Positions 18,526-28,778 of a DNA stretch of 64,000 nucleotides are shown here, one piece after another. This DNA is from Vibrio marisflavi CECT 7928 (GTDB taxonomy: Bacteria > Pseudomonadota > Gammaproteobacteria > Enterobacterales > Vibrionaceae). Below the pieces are notes generated by a model that worked only from the letters and a program-made list of their open reading frames with translations, was not told the DNA's origin and made no database searches. Numbering within the stretch: position 1 is the first letter of the stretch; each line of letters opens with the position of its first letter. The position numbers and the translations under genes were made by a program. The stretch spans positions 1,736,001 to 1,800,000 of the forward strand of contig NZ_CAKLDM010000002.1 of the NCBI RefSeq assembly GCF_921294215.1. The letters run 5' to 3'.

Positions 18526-19020
18526 CTAACGAGTTTTGATGACTAAATGATTGGTCTGCTTAACTTCTTCCATTACAACGTAGGTTCGGGTGTCATTGAC
18601 ACCAGGTAAACGTAGCAAGGTATCCCCAAGCAATTTTCGATACGCACTCATATCTGACACTCGGGTCTTCAACAAGTAGTCAAAATCACCAGAAACTAAG
18701 TGGCACTCTTGGATATCATCTAATTTTTGAACGGCTGTATTAAATTGTTCGAAGACATCCGGTGCACCACGATTTAACGTAATTTCAACAAATACCAATA
18801 GAGAAGCATCAAGGTATTGTGGGTTGAGTAGCGCTGTATAACCCAATATGTAACCTTGACGCTCTAGTCGACGTACCCGCTCTAGACACGGGGTTGGAGA
18901 CAAACCGACTCGCTTCGACAATTCAACGTTAGATATACGACCATCCTTTTGCAATTCATTAAGAATATTGCGATCGATTCGGTCGAGATCTTTAGACGGC
19001 TTTTTATAGTTGTCTACCAT
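18526..19020 (-). CDS. lrp: Leucine-responsive regulatory protein Lrp
   Basis: A 164-residue global regulator of amino-acid metabolism, identical in length to E. coli Lrp. The N-terminal helix-turn-helix (RISNVELSKRVGLSPTPCLERVRRL) and the C-terminal RAM/AsnC ligand domain (VSGDFDYLLKTRVSDMSAYR) are both present. It is divergent from ald, which in several bacteria is controlled by an adjacent Lrp/AsnC-type regulator; direct control of ald by this Lrp is likely but inferred. ftsK follows on the same strand. Confidence 0.96.
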   Translation of the reverse strand: MVDNYKKPSKDLDRIDRNILNELQKDGRISNVELSKRVGLSPTPCLERVRRLERQGYILGYTALLNPQYLDASLLVFVEITLNRGAPDVFEQFNTAVQKLDDIQECHLVSGDFDYLLKTRVSDMSAYRKLLGDTLLRLPGVNDTRTYVVMEEVKQTNHLVIKTR

Positions 19021-19176
19021 TTTTTATTCCACCTTATAACTTCCTTGCAAAAATTTATACTACATTTTTTTAATATTCAGTATCAAATATCGCCAATCAA
19101 CTACTATACTAGATGTAAACTCGATATAAATACAACATTAATAGTTAATATAACCATGAAACATAAAGGAGTCAGG

Positions 19177-20301
19177 ATGATCATTGGCGTACCAAAGGAA
19201 ATCAAAAACCACGAGTACCGTGTTGGAATGATCCCCGCAAGCGTGAGAGAACTAATCTCTCTTGGCCACCAAGTCTACGTAGAAACCAAAGCCGGTTCGG
19301 GCATTGGCTTTTCAGATGATGATTACATATCTGTAGGTGCATCCATTCTTCCTACCGCGTCTGACGTATTCGCCAAAGCGGATATGATTGTAAAAGTTAA
19401 AGAACCGCAAGCTGTTGAGCGCGCTATGCTTCGCGAAGGGCAAATTTTATTCACTTATTTGCACCTAGCACCAGATCTTCCACAAACAGAAGACCTAATT
19501 AAAAGCAAAGCTGTCTGTATAGCCTATGAGACTGTAACAGATAATATGGGAAGATTGCCACTTTTAGCACCAATGTCTGAGGTTGCTGGCAGAATGTCCA
19601 TTCAAGCTGGTGCTCAAACGTTAGAGAAGTCTCACGGTGGACGCGGATTGCTACTAGGCGGCGTACCGGGTGTTGAACCTGCGAAAGTTGTCATTGTTGG
19701 TGGCGGCGTTGTAGGTGCTAACGCGGCAAGAATGGCTGTCGGCCTTCGTGCAGACGTGACGATTCTAGATCGAAACCTAGATACCCTACGTAAGCTAGAC
19801 GAAGAATTCCAAGGGCAAGCTAAAGTTGTCTACTCAACTGAAGATGCTATCGAGAAGCACGTTCTAGCAGCAGACCTTGTTGTCGGTGCAGTACTTATCC
19901 CAGGTGCTGCAGCACCTAAGCTGATTACTAAAGACCACATCAAGCGAATGAAAACCGGTAGTGCTGTTGTCGATGTTGCAATCGACCAAGGTGGCTGTTT
20001 CGAAACATCTCACGCTACAACACACGCAGAACCAACTTACATTGTTGATGATGTCGTTCACTACTGTGTAGCTAACATGCCAGGTGCTGTCGCGCGCACT
20101 TCTACTTTTGCATTAAATAACGCGACTCTACCTTACATTATCAAGCTAGCAAACCAAGGCTACCGCGAAGCGCTACTTAGCGACAACGGTTTCCTAGAAG
20201 GATTGAACGTAATCCACGGTAAAGTGACTTGTAAAGAAGTAGCAGAGAGCTTCAACCTAGAATACGTAGACGCTGAGAAAGCAATCGCGATGTTCAACTA
20301 A
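19177..20301 (+). CDS. ald: Alanine dehydrogenase
   Basis: A 374-residue NAD-dependent enzyme that interconverts L-alanine and pyruvate plus ammonia. It begins [17 protein letters not shown], holds the substrate-site K/H region ([15 protein letters not shown]), the NAD fold ([17 protein letters not shown]) and the C-terminal [14 protein letters not shown] signature. The start at 19177 is set by AAGGAG six bases upstream; the open frame extends back to 18949 but overlaps lrp and is not credible. Divergent from lrp; terminator follows. Confidence 0.97.
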   Translation: MIIGVPKEIKNHEYRVGMIPASVRELISLGHQVYVETKAGSGIGFSDDDYISVGASILPTASDVFAKADMIVKVKEPQAVERAMLREGQILFTYLHLAPDLPQTEDLIKSKAVCIAYETVTDNMGRLPLLAPMSEVAGRMSIQAGAQTLEKSHGGRGLLLGGVPGVEPAKVVIVGGGVVGANAARMAVGLRADVTILDRNLDTLRKLDEEFQGQAKVVYSTEDAIEKHVLAADLVVGAVLIPGAAAPKLITKDHIKRMKTGSAVVDVAIDQGGCFETSHATTHAEPTYIVDDVVHYCVANMPGAVARTSTFALNNATLPYIIKLANQGYREALLSDNGFLEGLNVIHGKVTCKEVAESFNLEYVDAEKAIAMFN

Positions 20302-20317
20302 GTTTCCGCTCAGTATA

Positions 20318-20350
20318 AAAAAACCTCACGCCAATGCGTGAGGTTTTTTT
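20318..20350. terminator. Bidirectional terminator between ald and yfbV
   Basis: AACCTCACGC / GCGTGAGGTT ten-base stem, four-base loop, flanked by A and T runs; convergent genes. Confidence 0.9.
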
Positions 20351-20367
20351 GTTTGGAGATATTTGGA

Positions 20368-20820
20368 TTAAAACCAACGTTCTAGAGCAGTCTTATCTAA
20401 TTGCCTAAATGCACGATTCAAAATACTTGCTAGCTCTTTGTAACGAGGCTTTGACTTAGCAGGCTCTAAAGCAAAACCAGTTTCAGTGATTTTCTGGTGA
20501 ATTTCGCGATACCAACCAGCTAATGCAGGTGGCAACTGTGTATTAGCTCGATTACCCAACCACCAAACACCCTGTAGAGGCAAGCTAATAGCAAAAAGAG
20601 CAATAATGACCGCCTGCGGCATTGCTTGCTCGTTATGGAACACCATCTGAGTCAAAACACTAATCGCTGCAATAGCTGGCATCACTTTAATGCCAAACTT
20701 TGTTGCTTTGATTATTCTTTGCTCTGGGAAAAGCAGATTGAGTTCCTTACGCATAGGCCAAGAGTCCATATACTTCTGACCACTTTTTAAGCTGCGTATC
20801 AAACCAACTTTATTACTCAT
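20368..20820 (-). CDS. yfbV: YfbV family inner-membrane protein (UPF0208)
   Basis: A 150-residue membrane protein with two hydrophobic segments ([18 protein letters not shown] and [20 protein letters not shown]) and the family WYREIHQKI segment. In E. coli YfbV helps keep the Ter macrodomain insulated. It lies divergent from ackA, exactly as in E. coli. Confidence 0.93.
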   Translation of the reverse strand: MSNKVGLIRSLKSGQKYMDSWPMRKELNLLFPEQRIIKATKFGIKVMPAIAAISVLTQMVFHNEQAMPQAVIIALFAISLPLQGVWWLGNRANTQLPPALAGWYREIHQKITETGFALEPAKSKPRYKELASILNRAFRQLDKTALERWF

Positions 20821-21185
20821 AATCCCCCCACCACTCGTCTGGCCGATCTTTAAAAAAAGTTGAACATCTAAACAAATGACGTAATTGATTACCTTTTTTT
20901 ATAATTCATCAATTTTTTTTAATTTGATCAATTTTTTGTTATATTAACAAATCTATTATTCACCATTAATAACGGTGTCTAGTTCTCATTGTTGCTTATT
21001 TTGTCAATATGAGCAACTTTAGGATAGATTTGTTAGGACAACCTTAGGTAAACACACTCAAGGTAACCTTTTTCGATATGGAAATTGAAGTTTTTTTGAC
21101 CAAGATTAAGTACGTGCTCACAAAGCTGCTTACTATTTCTGAGGTTTATTTTTTTGTCACAATCGATAATCACAGGTAGTCACTC
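20821..21185. other. yfbV-ackA divergent promoter region
   Basis: AT-rich, no gene seen. It contains several T runs, the dyad TTGTTA-TAT-TAACAA at 20936-20950, and ends with a modest AGG ribosome site before ackA. The dyad is a possible operator; it resembles ArcA/H-NS-type AT-rich sites, but no specific factor can be assigned. Confidence 0.4.
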
Positions 21186-22382
21186 ATGTCTAAGCTAGTT
21201 TTAGTATTAAACTGCGGTAGTTCATCACTTAAGTTCGCTATTGTCGACCCAAGCACTGGCGACGAATACCTAACAGGTCTTGCTGAATGTTTATACCTTT
21301 CTGATGCCCGCATAAAGTGGAAGCTGGATGGTAAACACGAAGCGCAACTAGGTGAAGGTGCAGCTCACGATCAAGCGCTAGCTTTCATAGTAGAGACTAT
21401 CTTAGCGTCTAAGCCTGAGTTGGCCGAGCAGCTAAAAGCTGTAGGACACCGCGTTGTTCATGGTGGAGAGAAGTTCACTCAGTCTGCACTTATCAATGAT
21501 GATGTGGTTAAAGGCATTGAAGACTGTGCGACTCTTGCGCCTCTTCATAACCCTGCAGCAATCATTGGTATCAAAGCTGCACAAAAAGCATTCCCGGGTC
21601 TACCTATGGTTGCTGTTTTTGATACTGCATTCCACCAAACAATGCCTGAAGAAGCTTACCTATACGCGCTTCCATATAGCCTATATAAAGAACACGGCAT
21701 CCGTCGCTACGGTATGCACGGCACTTCTCACCTATTTATTACTCGTGAGACAGCAAAACGTCTAAACAAGCCAGTTGAAGAAACCAGCATCATTAACTGC
21801 CACTTAGGTAACGGTGCTTCAGTTTGTGCTGTTAAAGATGGTAAGTGTGTAGATACCTCAATGGGTCTTACTCCACTTGAAGGTCTAGTAATGGGTACTC
21901 GTTGTGGCGATATCGACCCTGCTATCATTTTCCACCTACATGACAACCTAGGTTACTCAGTTGATCAAATCAACACTATGCTAACTAAAGAGTCTGGTCT
22001 ACAAGGTCTAACAGAAGTGACTTCTGATTGCCGTTTTGTTGAAGACAACTACGGTGAAAAAGAAGAAGCGACGCGCGCAATGAACGTTTTCTGTCACAGC
22101 CTAGCTAAATACATCGCTGGCTACACAGCAACACTTGACGGCAAGCTAGATGCAATCGTATTTACTGGTGGTATTGGTGAAAACTCTGCACCAATTCGCG
22201 AAATGGTTCTTAACCGTTTAGGTGTACTTGGTATTGAAGTAGACAGCGAAGCTAACTTAGCAGCGCGCTTTGGTGGCGAAGGTGTCATAACAACTGAAAA
22301 TAGCCGCGTTCCAGCGATGGTTATCTCAACAAACGAAGAACTCGTTATCGCTGAAGATACGGCTCGTTTGTCAGGACTATAA
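21186..22382 (+). CDS. ackA: Acetate kinase
   Basis: A 398-residue acetokinase that makes ATP and acetate from acetyl phosphate, the second step of acetogenic overflow. Signatures: [15 protein letters not shown] at the N terminus, [20 protein letters not shown] with catalytic residues, and FTGGIGENS in the ATPase part. It forms the conserved ackA-pta pair, though a hairpin with a T run lies between the two genes. Confidence 0.98.
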   Translation: MSKLVLVLNCGSSSLKFAIVDPSTGDEYLTGLAECLYLSDARIKWKLDGKHEAQLGEGAAHDQALAFIVETILASKPELAEQLKAVGHRVVHGGEKFTQSALINDDVVKGIEDCATLAPLHNPAAIIGIKAAQKAFPGLPMVAVFDTAFHQTMPEEAYLYALPYSLYKEHGIRRYGMHGTSHLFITRETAKRLNKPVEETSIINCHLGNGASVCAVKDGKCVDTSMGLTPLEGLVMGTRCGDIDPAIIFHLHDNLGYSVDQINTMLTKESGLQGLTEVTSDCRFVEDNYGEKEEATRAMNVFCHSLAKYIAGYTATLDGKLDAIVFTGGIGENSAPIREMVLNRLGVLGIEVDSEANLAARFGGEGVITTENSRVPAMVISTNEELVIAEDTARLSGL

Positions 22383-22392
22383 TTTCTTTTCT

Positions 22393-22423
22393 TGGCCAGC
22401 GACTCTTGCTGGCCAGATTTTTT
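22393..22423 (+). terminator. Intercistronic terminator-like hairpin after ackA
   Basis: TGGCCAGC / GCTGGCCA eight-base stem, seven-base loop, then GATTTTTTT. It looks like an intrinsic terminator inside the ackA-pta unit and would cut pta expression from the ackA promoter. Confidence 0.75.
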
Positions 22424-22431
22424 AAAGGGGC

Positions 22432-22471
22432 TCAACTTCTAATATTGTTACACCCCCCAACAAGAAGTTGA
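22432..22471 (+). other. Second hairpin between ackA and pta
   Basis: TCAACTTCT (22432-22440) pairs perfectly with AGAAGTTGA (22463-22471); inside, TTGTT can pair with AACAA around a C-rich loop. There is no T run, so it is not a terminator; it may protect or process the pta message. Confidence 0.5.
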
Positions 22472-22506
22472 ACATTATTTAAGTTTACATAGTAAGGTAC
22501 TATACA

Positions 22507-24654
22507 ATGTCCCGTACAATCATGCTCATCCCGACTAGCACTAGCGTAGGTTTAACTAGTGTCTGCACGGGTGTACTTCGTGCAATGGAGCGTAAAGGTG
22601 TCGACGTTGCTTTTTATAAGCCGATTGCCCAACCAAGATTAGACAATTCAAACCATCCAGATCTAACATCTGCAATTATTCAGGCTACAAGTGATATCAA
22701 AATCGGTGAGCCTACATCAATCGCTGAAGCTGAACACCTGATTGGCGCAGATAAAACTGACGTTTTGCTTGAAACAATCGTTGAAAGATACAACGCCGTC
22801 AATAAAAACTCTGCAGTAACTTTGATCGAGGGTATCGTTCCAACACGTAAGCACCCTTTTGCAAACCAAATTAACGCAGAAATCGCAGCGACTCTAGGTG
22901 CAGAAATCGTACTGGTTGCAACTCCAGGTACAGACAACCCTATGCAGCTTAAAGAGCGCATTGAAGTTGCTTGTTCACACTTTGGTGGTATCAAAAACAA
23001 AAATATCTCTGGCGTAATCATCAATAAGCTGAACGCTCCTGTTGATAGCTCAGGTCGTACTCGCCCAGACCTTTCTGAAATTTTTGATGACTCAACAGCT
23101 GCAATTCACACCAACCTTGAAGTGATGCAAATCTTCAACTCAAGCCCAATTAAAGTGCTTGGTTGTGTGCCTTGGACGCTTGACCTGATTGCAACTCGTG
23201 CAATTGATATCGCGAACCACCTAAAAGCTGAAATCATCAATGAAGGTGATATCAACTCTCGCCGTATCCGTAGCATCACGTTCTGTGCGCGTTCTCTACC
23301 GCACATGCTTCAGCACTTCAAACCAGGGTCATTGCTAGTCACATCAGGTGATAGACCAGACGTTATCGTTGCAGCTTCACTTGCAGCAATGAACGGTGTT
23401 GAAATTGGTGCAATCCTTCTTACTGGTGGCTATGAGCTTCCAGCTGAAATCCAGCACCTATGTCAACCAGCTATTGATACTGGCTTACCAATCATCCGTG
23501 TTGAAGGCAACACGTGGCAAACTTCTCTGAACCTTCAAAGCTTCAGCTTAGAAGTACCACCAGATGATAAAGAGCGTATCGAGCTTATCAACGAACACGT
23601 TGCAAGCCACATCGATGTTCCTTGGATCGATTCTCTAAGTGAAGGTTCGCAAGGTACTAAGCGCTTCAGCCCACCAGCATTCCGTTACCAACTTACTGAA
23701 CTTGCAAGACAAGCACGCAAGCGCGTTGTGCTACCTGAAGGTGATGAGCCACGTACTGTTAAAGCTGCAGCAATCTGTGCTGAACGTGGTATCGCACAAT
23801 GTGTGCTTTTAGGTAACCCAGAAGAAATCCGCCGTGTAGCTGCTCAACAAGGTGTTGAGTTAGGTGCTGGCGTTGAAATCATCGATTCTGAAAAAGTGCG
23901 CAACAACTACGTATCACGCTTAGTTGAGCTTCGTGAGAAGAAAGGCATGACTGAGGTCGTTGCACGCGAGAAGCTAGAAGATTCAGTATTCCTAGGCACT
24001 ATGATGCTTGAGAACGACGAAGTTGACGGCCTAGTTTCTGGTGCTGTTCATACGACAGCAAACACTATCGTTCCTCCGTTCCAAATCATTAAGACAGCGC
24101 CAGGCACATCTGTTGTTTCTTCTGTATTCTTCATGCTACTGCCTGACCAAGTACTTGTTTACGGTGATTGCGCGGTTAACCCAGATCCAAACGCAGAACA
24201 GCTAGCTGAAATTGCAATCTCTTCAGCAGAATCAGCAGCAGCGTTCGGTATCGAACCACGTGTAGCTATGATCTCATACTCTACTGGTGAATCTGGTTCA
24301 GGTGCTGATGTAGATAAAGTACGTGAAGCAACACGCATCGCGAAAGAGAAGCGCCCAGACCTAATCATTGATGGCCCACTTCAATATGATGCGGCTATCA
24401 TGGAAAGCGTGGCAGCTTCTAAAGCACCTAACTCTCCTGTTGCAGGTAAAGCAACTGTATTTGTATTCCCAGATCTAAATACTGGTAACACAACATACAA
24501 AGCGGTACAGCGTTCTGCAGATCTCGTATCAATTGGTCCAATGCTGCAAGGCATGCGCAAGCCAGTGAACGACTTATCACGCGGCGCATTGGTAGACGAT
24601 ATCGTTTACACCATCGCTCTAACTGCTATCCAAGCATCACAAGCAGAAGCTTAA
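22507..24654 (+). CDS. pta: Phosphate acetyltransferase
   Basis: A 715-residue long-form Pta that converts acetyl-CoA to acetyl phosphate. The N-terminal ~370 residues are the BioD-like P-loop domain and DRTGG domain ([29 protein letters not shown]), which in E. coli regulate the enzyme; the C-terminal ~330 residues are the catalytic phosphotransacetylase ([38 protein letters not shown]). AAGGT precedes the ATG. A strong terminator follows. Confidence 0.98.
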   Translation: MSRTIMLIPTSTSVGLTSVCTGVLRAMERKGVDVAFYKPIAQPRLDNSNHPDLTSAIIQATSDIKIGEPTSIAEAEHLIGADKTDVLLETIVERYNAVNKNSAVTLIEGIVPTRKHPFANQINAEIAATLGAEIVLVATPGTDNPMQLKERIEVACSHFGGIKNKNISGVIINKLNAPVDSSGRTRPDLSEIFDDSTAAIHTNLEVMQIFNSSPIKVLGCVPWTLDLIATRAIDIANHLKAEIINEGDINSRRIRSITFCARSLPHMLQHFKPGSLLVTSGDRPDVIVAASLAAMNGVEIGAILLTGGYELPAEIQHLCQPAIDTGLPIIRVEGNTWQTSLNLQSFSLEVPPDDKERIELINEHVASHIDVPWIDSLSEGSQGTKRFSPPAFRYQLTELARQARKRVVLPEGDEPRTVKAAAICAERGIAQCVLLGNPEEIRRVAAQQGVELGAGVEIIDSEKVRNNYVSRLVELREKKGMTEVVAREKLEDSVFLGTMMLENDEVDGLVSGAVHTTANTIVPPFQIIKTAPGTSVVSSVFFMLLPDQVLVYGDCAVNPDPNAEQLAEIAISSAESAAAFGIEPRVAMISYSTGESGSGADVDKVREATRIAKEKRPDLIIDGPLQYDAAIMESVAASKAPNSPVAGKATVFVFPDLNTGNTTYKAVQRSADLVSIGPMLQGMRKPVNDLSRGALVDDIVYTIALTAIQASQAEA

Positions 24655-24681
24655 TTTAAACTCTCTGTCTTGCTAGAGCCA

Positions 24682-24712
24682 AAGGCCCTCAAGTTGTCTT
24701 GAGGGCCTTGTA
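24682..24712. terminator. Terminator after pta
   Basis: AAGGCCCTCAAG / CTTGAGGGCCTT twelve-base stem with a four-base loop, between convergent genes. T-rich stretch follows at 24711-24718. Confidence 0.85.
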
Positions 24713-24749
24713 AATTTTAGCGAGTAAATTAATCTCAGCTTCAGGTAAG

Positions 24750-25703
24750 CTAACGTGAAAACTTTTGCACTCGGTTATGTACGCTATCTAAGTCCAGCTC
24801 TGGCCCTACTGGCACCACCTGTGTCGGGTTAATTTGAGTATGGCTGAAGTAATAGTGTCGTTTAATATGATAGAAATCGACCGTCTGCTTCACCCCTTCC
24901 ACTTGATAGAGCTCTTTTAGATAATTCTGAATATTTGGATAATCCAAAATACGCTTCTTATTGCATTTAAAGTGCCCAACGTAAACCGCATCAAAACGTA
25001 CTAGAGTTGTAAACAAACGCCAATCAGCTTCAGTGATTTGATTGCCAACCAAATACCTGTTGTTGTCTAGATGTGACTCCACTTCATCTAGTGCATTAAA
25101 CAGAGACTCATAGGCTTCTTCATATGCTGATTGAGTCGTTGCAAATCCACAACGATAAACGCCGTTATTTATATTCGGGTAAATGAAATCATTCCATTTA
25201 TCAATTTCGCTGTGCAAGACTGCTGGGTAATAGTCGTCGTGATTTCCAGTAAGGTCATTAAATGCTGTGTTAAACATACGAATAATTTCAGATGACTCGT
25301 TGCTAACAATGGACTCAGTTTTCTTATCCCACAATACAGGTACCGTTACTCTACCGGTATAGTCCGGTTTAGCTTGCGTGTATATTTGATGCAAACGAGT
25401 ATGACCAAAGAGCGGCTCTGGCAATCCCATTTGCCAACCTTCATTTAACATATCCGGGCACACAACAGTAATGTCGATATGAGAAGTAAGTTGCTTGAGT
25501 TCACGAAAGATCAGCGTTCGATGGGCCCAAGGACAAGCTAGGGAAACATACAAATGATATCGGCCTGATTCTGGCTTGAACTGTGCGTCAGGTCTATTTT
25601 CAATCCAGTTGCGAAAGCCCGCATCTTCACGAACAAACTTGCCGTTGTTTTCTTTTGTTTCATACCAAACGTCGTGCCAGACTCCGTCTACAAGCTTACC
25701 CAT
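24750..25703 (-). CDS. Glutathionyl-hydroquinone reductase (YqjG/EcmB type)
   Basis: A 317-residue glutathione-transferase-like enzyme of the Xi class, which reduces glutathionyl-hydroquinones. The thioredoxin-fold motif is S-L-A-C-P-W-A-H, where Cys is the catalytic residue of this class and distinguishes it from ordinary GSTs. C-terminal helical domain (NRYLVGNQITEADWRLFTTLVRFD) is complete. The start at 25703 has AGGTGA five bases before; the upstream GTG at 25712 has no site. Single gene, separated from pta by a terminator. Confidence 0.92.
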   Translation of the reverse strand: MGKLVDGVWHDVWYETKENNGKFVREDAGFRNWIENRPDAQFKPESGRYHLYVSLACPWAHRTLIFRELKQLTSHIDITVVCPDMLNEGWQMGLPEPLFGHTRLHQIYTQAKPDYTGRVTVPVLWDKKTESIVSNESSEIIRMFNTAFNDLTGNHDDYYPAVLHSEIDKWNDFIYPNINNGVYRCGFATTQSAYEEAYESLFNALDEVESHLDNNRYLVGNQITEADWRLFTTLVRFDAVYVGHFKCNKKRILDYPNIQNYLKELYQVEGVKQTVDFYHIKRHYYFSHTQINPTQVVPVGPELDLDSVHNRVQKFSR

Positions 25704-25826
25704 AACATTCACCTATTGTTAATTGACTAACCTAGTCATTCAGTATAGAGACACGTGTTTTACGATGAAGGTGAAGAAGTTGACCTTGATGTTTGAAAAT
25801 ATTGAAGGAGCAGTGAGAAACCCCAA

Positions 25827-25855
25827 AAGCGCGGCCGGTTCTTGCGGCCGCGCTT
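25827..25855 (-). terminator. Terminator of opp operon 1
   Basis: AAGCGCGGCCG / CGGCCGCGCTT eleven-base GC-rich stem with a seven-base loop, followed on the reverse strand by TTTTGGGG. It lies 27 bp after the oppF stop. Confidence 0.85.
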
Positions 25856-25881
25856 AGCGCTACTAAAGACCAATTACATAG

Positions 25882-26874
25882 CTATATACCAGCTTGCAGG
25901 CAAGATACCGCATGAATGGCATCACCTTTCATTTGTGGTTTGGTCTTCGCACACTCTTCATTCGCTTGCGGACAACGAGTTCGAAACACACAACCCGATG
26001 GCGGGCTGATGGGTGACGGCAAGTCCCCTTCCAGCATCTCGATATGCTTGTTGCGCTCTAGTTTCGGATCGGGGATCGGCACTGCAGACATCAATGCTCG
26101 CGTGTAAGGGTGTTTCGGATCAGCAAATAGTGGCTCCGATTCACCCAGCTCTACAGCATTACCTAAATACATCACCAATACTCGATCTGAGATGTGCTTT
26201 ACTACCGATAAATCGTGCGCAATGAACACTAAGCTCAAACCCAGTTCTTTTTGCAACTCTTTAAGTAGGTTCACCACCTGAGCTTGAATCGACACATCAA
26301 GTGCTGATACCGGCTCATCACAGATGATCATTTTTGGTCTGAGTATCAAGGCTCGCGCAATACCAATACGCTGACATTGCCCACCTGAAAACTCATGCGG
26401 ATAACGGTTAATCACGTTGGGTAATAAACCCACTTTCGCCATCATCTCTTTGACTCGAGATTTCACTTCCTCTTTGCTGAGCTTTGGATAGAAGGTTTTC
26501 AGTGGCTCTGCAATAATATCGCCAACGGTCATCCTTGGGTTTAGAGAAGCCAGTGGATCTTGGAAAATCATCTGGATCTCTTTACGGGTTTCACGGCGCT
26601 GCACTTCTTGCATTTTGGTTAGGTCTTGCCCTAACCACACCACTTCACCGTCAGTCGACTCCACTAAACCAATAATGGCTCGTGCAAAGGTCGATTTACC
26701 ACAGCCCGACTCTCCTACTACGCCTAGTGTCTCACCTTCATAAAGCTGAATATTCACGCCATCGACGGCTTTAAGGTTGGCAGGTTTGGACCACGGCCAC
26801 GCCGATTTCGAAGCAATACTAAAGTGAACTTTTAAGTCTTTTACATCCAGCAGTAATTGTTTTTCAGCCATCAT
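25882..26874 (-). CDS. oppF: Oligopeptide ABC transporter ATPase OppF (copy 1)
   Basis: A 330-residue cytoplasmic ATPase that drives oligopeptide import with OppD. Walker A GESGCGKST, signature FSGGQCQRIGIARAL, Walker B IICDEPVSALD and the C-terminal Fe-S-like cysteine cluster (PSGCVFRTRCPQANEEC) of Opp/Dpp ATPases are all present. The ATG at 26874 overlaps the oppD stop by four bases (ATGA); a TTG 18 bases upstream is less likely. The product differs from copy 2 only in its last three residues (AGI versus VDI). Confidence 0.96.
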   Translation of the reverse strand: MMAEKQLLLDVKDLKVHFSIASKSAWPWSKPANLKAVDGVNIQLYEGETLGVVGESGCGKSTFARAIIGLVESTDGEVVWLGQDLTKMQEVQRRETRKEIQMIFQDPLASLNPRMTVGDIIAEPLKTFYPKLSKEEVKSRVKEMMAKVGLLPNVINRYPHEFSGGQCQRIGIARALILRPKMIICDEPVSALDVSIQAQVVNLLKELQKELGLSLVFIAHDLSVVKHISDRVLVMYLGNAVELGESEPLFADPKHPYTRALMSAVPIPDPKLERNKHIEMLEGDLPSPISPPSGCVFRTRCPQANEECAKTKPQMKGDAIHAVSCLQAGI

Positions 26875-27842
26875 TTTGTCCAAGCCTCCCAATCAGAAAA
26901 ACACGCGCGTTGACGACCTTGAGCAAACGGCTTCAATATCGGCGCTTCAGATTTACAGCGATCACCCACACGGTGACAACGCTCTTGGTAAGGACAGCCC
27001 GGTGGCAGCCTCAGTAGGTTTGGCGGGTTACCCGGAATGGTTGGCAGAATTTCGCCTTCGGTATCCAAACGAGGGATCGCTTTGAGCAAACCTTCTGCGT
27101 ATGGGTGGCTTGGGTTGTAGAAGATTTCATCCACGGTACCGTATTCCATGGTACGGCCTGCATACATCACCAACACTTTGTCACACGAACCGGCTACTAC
27201 ACCTAAATCGTGGGTGATCATGATGATGGCGGTATTGAACTCGCTTTTTAACTCATTCAATAATTCCATGATTTGCGCTTGTACGGTCACGTCTAGTGCC
27301 GTTGTGGGTTCATCGGCAATCAACAGCTTTGGCCGACAAAGTAGTGCCATGGCAATCATCACACGCTGACGCATACCACCAGAAAACTCATGCGGGTACA
27401 TCGTAATACGCTTACGCGCTTCTGGTATTTTTACCGCTTCGAGCATACGAACTGATTCTTCAAACGCTTCCGCTTTGCCCATGCCTTTATGCAGCATCAG
27501 CACTTCCATTAGCTGATCGCTCACCTTCATGTACGGGTTCAATGAAGTCATCGGATCTTGGAAAATCATCGCAATTTGCTCAGCGCGAACTTTATTCAAA
27601 GCTTTCTCTGGCAAATTCAGAATTTCATTGCCCTCGAACTTGGCGCTGCCCGTAATGTTACCGTTTTTGGCTAGCAAGCCCATCAAAGCAAATACAGTTT
27701 GCGATTTGCCCGAGCCTGACTCCCCCACAATACCCAAGGTTTCACCTTGATTGAGGGAGAAATTTAAATCGTTGACTGCGGTGACGATACCATCGTGAGT
27801 GGTAAACTCGACGCGCAGATCTTTGACATCTAATAAACTCAT
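26871..27842 (-). CDS. oppD: Oligopeptide ABC transporter ATPase OppD (copy 1)
   Basis: A 323-residue ATPase: Walker A GESGSGKSQ, signature FSGGMRQRVMIAMAL, Walker B LIADEPTTALD, and the C-terminal oligopeptide-transporter extension with PPGCPYQERCHRVGDRC. The protein is identical, residue for residue, to the OppD of copy 2 at 33213-34184, while the DNA carries scattered synonymous differences. Order oppA-B-C-D-F on the reverse strand is the standard operon order. Confidence 0.97.
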   Translation of the reverse strand: MSLLDVKDLRVEFTTHDGIVTAVNDLNFSLNQGETLGIVGESGSGKSQTVFALMGLLAKNGNITGSAKFEGNEILNLPEKALNKVRAEQIAMIFQDPMTSLNPYMKVSDQLMEVLMLHKGMGKAEAFEESVRMLEAVKIPEARKRITMYPHEFSGGMRQRVMIAMALLCRPKLLIADEPTTALDVTVQAQIMELLNELKSEFNTAIIMITHDLGVVAGSCDKVLVMYAGRTMEYGTVDEIFYNPSHPYAEGLLKAIPRLDTEGEILPTIPGNPPNLLRLPPGCPYQERCHRVGDRCKSEAPILKPFAQGRQRACFSDWEAWTK

Positions 27843-27860
27843 TTTTCTTTCCTCAATCGG

Positions 27861-28763
27861 TTATCTGTCTTTTGGATCCAGCGCATCACGCAGACCATCA
27901 CCAAGGTAGTTAAAGCAGAATAGCGTCACAATCATGAAGGCAGCAGGGAAAGCCAATTGCCAGATAGCAACTTGCATATTATTGGCACCTTCTTGAAGCA
28001 GTGCGCCCCAACTGGTCATTGGCTCTTGAACACCTAAGCCAAGGAAAGATAAGAATGATTCAGTCAAAATCATATTTGGGATTAATAACGTCGCATAGAT
28101 CGCAACCAAACCGAGAACATTCGGCACAATGTGGCGGGTGATGATTCGCCATTTGCTGACACCGCTTATGTGTGCCGCTTCAATAAACTCTTTATTGCGC
28201 AAGCTCAGGGTTTGACCGCGTACAATTCGTGCCATATCCAGCCATGAGATAGCTCCTATAGCTACAAAAATAAATATCAAATTCCGACCAAAAAAGGTTA
28301 CTAATACAATAACCAAAAACATAAATGGTATTGCGTAGAGAATTTCTACAAACCGCATCATTAAACGGTCGGCACGACCACCGATAAAGCCCGATGCTGC
28401 ACCATAAAGCGTACCAATGATAACGGCTACCAGCGCCCCCAATACCCCAACCATCAGCGAGATTCGACCTCCAACCAAAGTGCGCACGTAAAGGTCACGC
28501 CCCAGACTATCCGTGCCAAACAGATGTGCCCACGACGGCGCTGCTTGCATGGCATACCAGTCAGTTTGTGAGTAGCTGTATTGCGAAAACATTGGCAAGA
28601 ATATTACTGACAATGTAATAAGAAATAGAATGAACAAACTGACCATCGCTGCTTTGTTTCGCATAAAGCGAATACGCGCGTCTTGCCACAGACTACGACC
28701 TTCTATTTCAAGGTTTTCGGAAAAGCTATCTATTGCTTCTAAGCTTGCTTGTTTTGATAACAT
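27861..28763 (-). CDS. oppC: Oligopeptide ABC transporter permease OppC (copy 1)
   Basis: A 300-residue inner-membrane permease. An N-terminal cytoplasmic stretch and first helix (MVSLFILFLITLSVIFLPMF) are followed by five more segments and the EAA loop (IEAAHISGVSKWRIITRHIVPN). It differs from copy 2 at many positions, mainly in the first periplasmic loop and helices, although its last ~25 codons fall in a stretch identical between copies. Confidence 0.96.
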   Translation of the reverse strand: MLSKQASLEAIDSFSENLEIEGRSLWQDARIRFMRNKAAMVSLFILFLITLSVIFLPMFSQYSYSQTDWYAMQAAPSWAHLFGTDSLGRDLYVRTLVGGRISLMVGVLGALVAVIIGTLYGAASGFIGGRADRLMMRFVEILYAIPFMFLVIVLVTFFGRNLIFIFVAIGAISWLDMARIVRGQTLSLRNKEFIEAAHISGVSKWRIITRHIVPNVLGLVAIYATLLIPNMILTESFLSFLGLGVQEPMTSWGALLQEGANNMQVAIWQLAFPAAFMIVTLFCFNYLGDGLRDALDPKDR

Positions 28764-28778
28764 ATTCTGAACTCCAAC

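Noticed and set aside
18949..19176. N-terminal extension of alanine dehydrogenase
   Set aside because: It would overlap lrp and add an unrelated hydrophobic stretch; a strong AAGGAG site at 19165 and the family N terminus mark the start at 19177.
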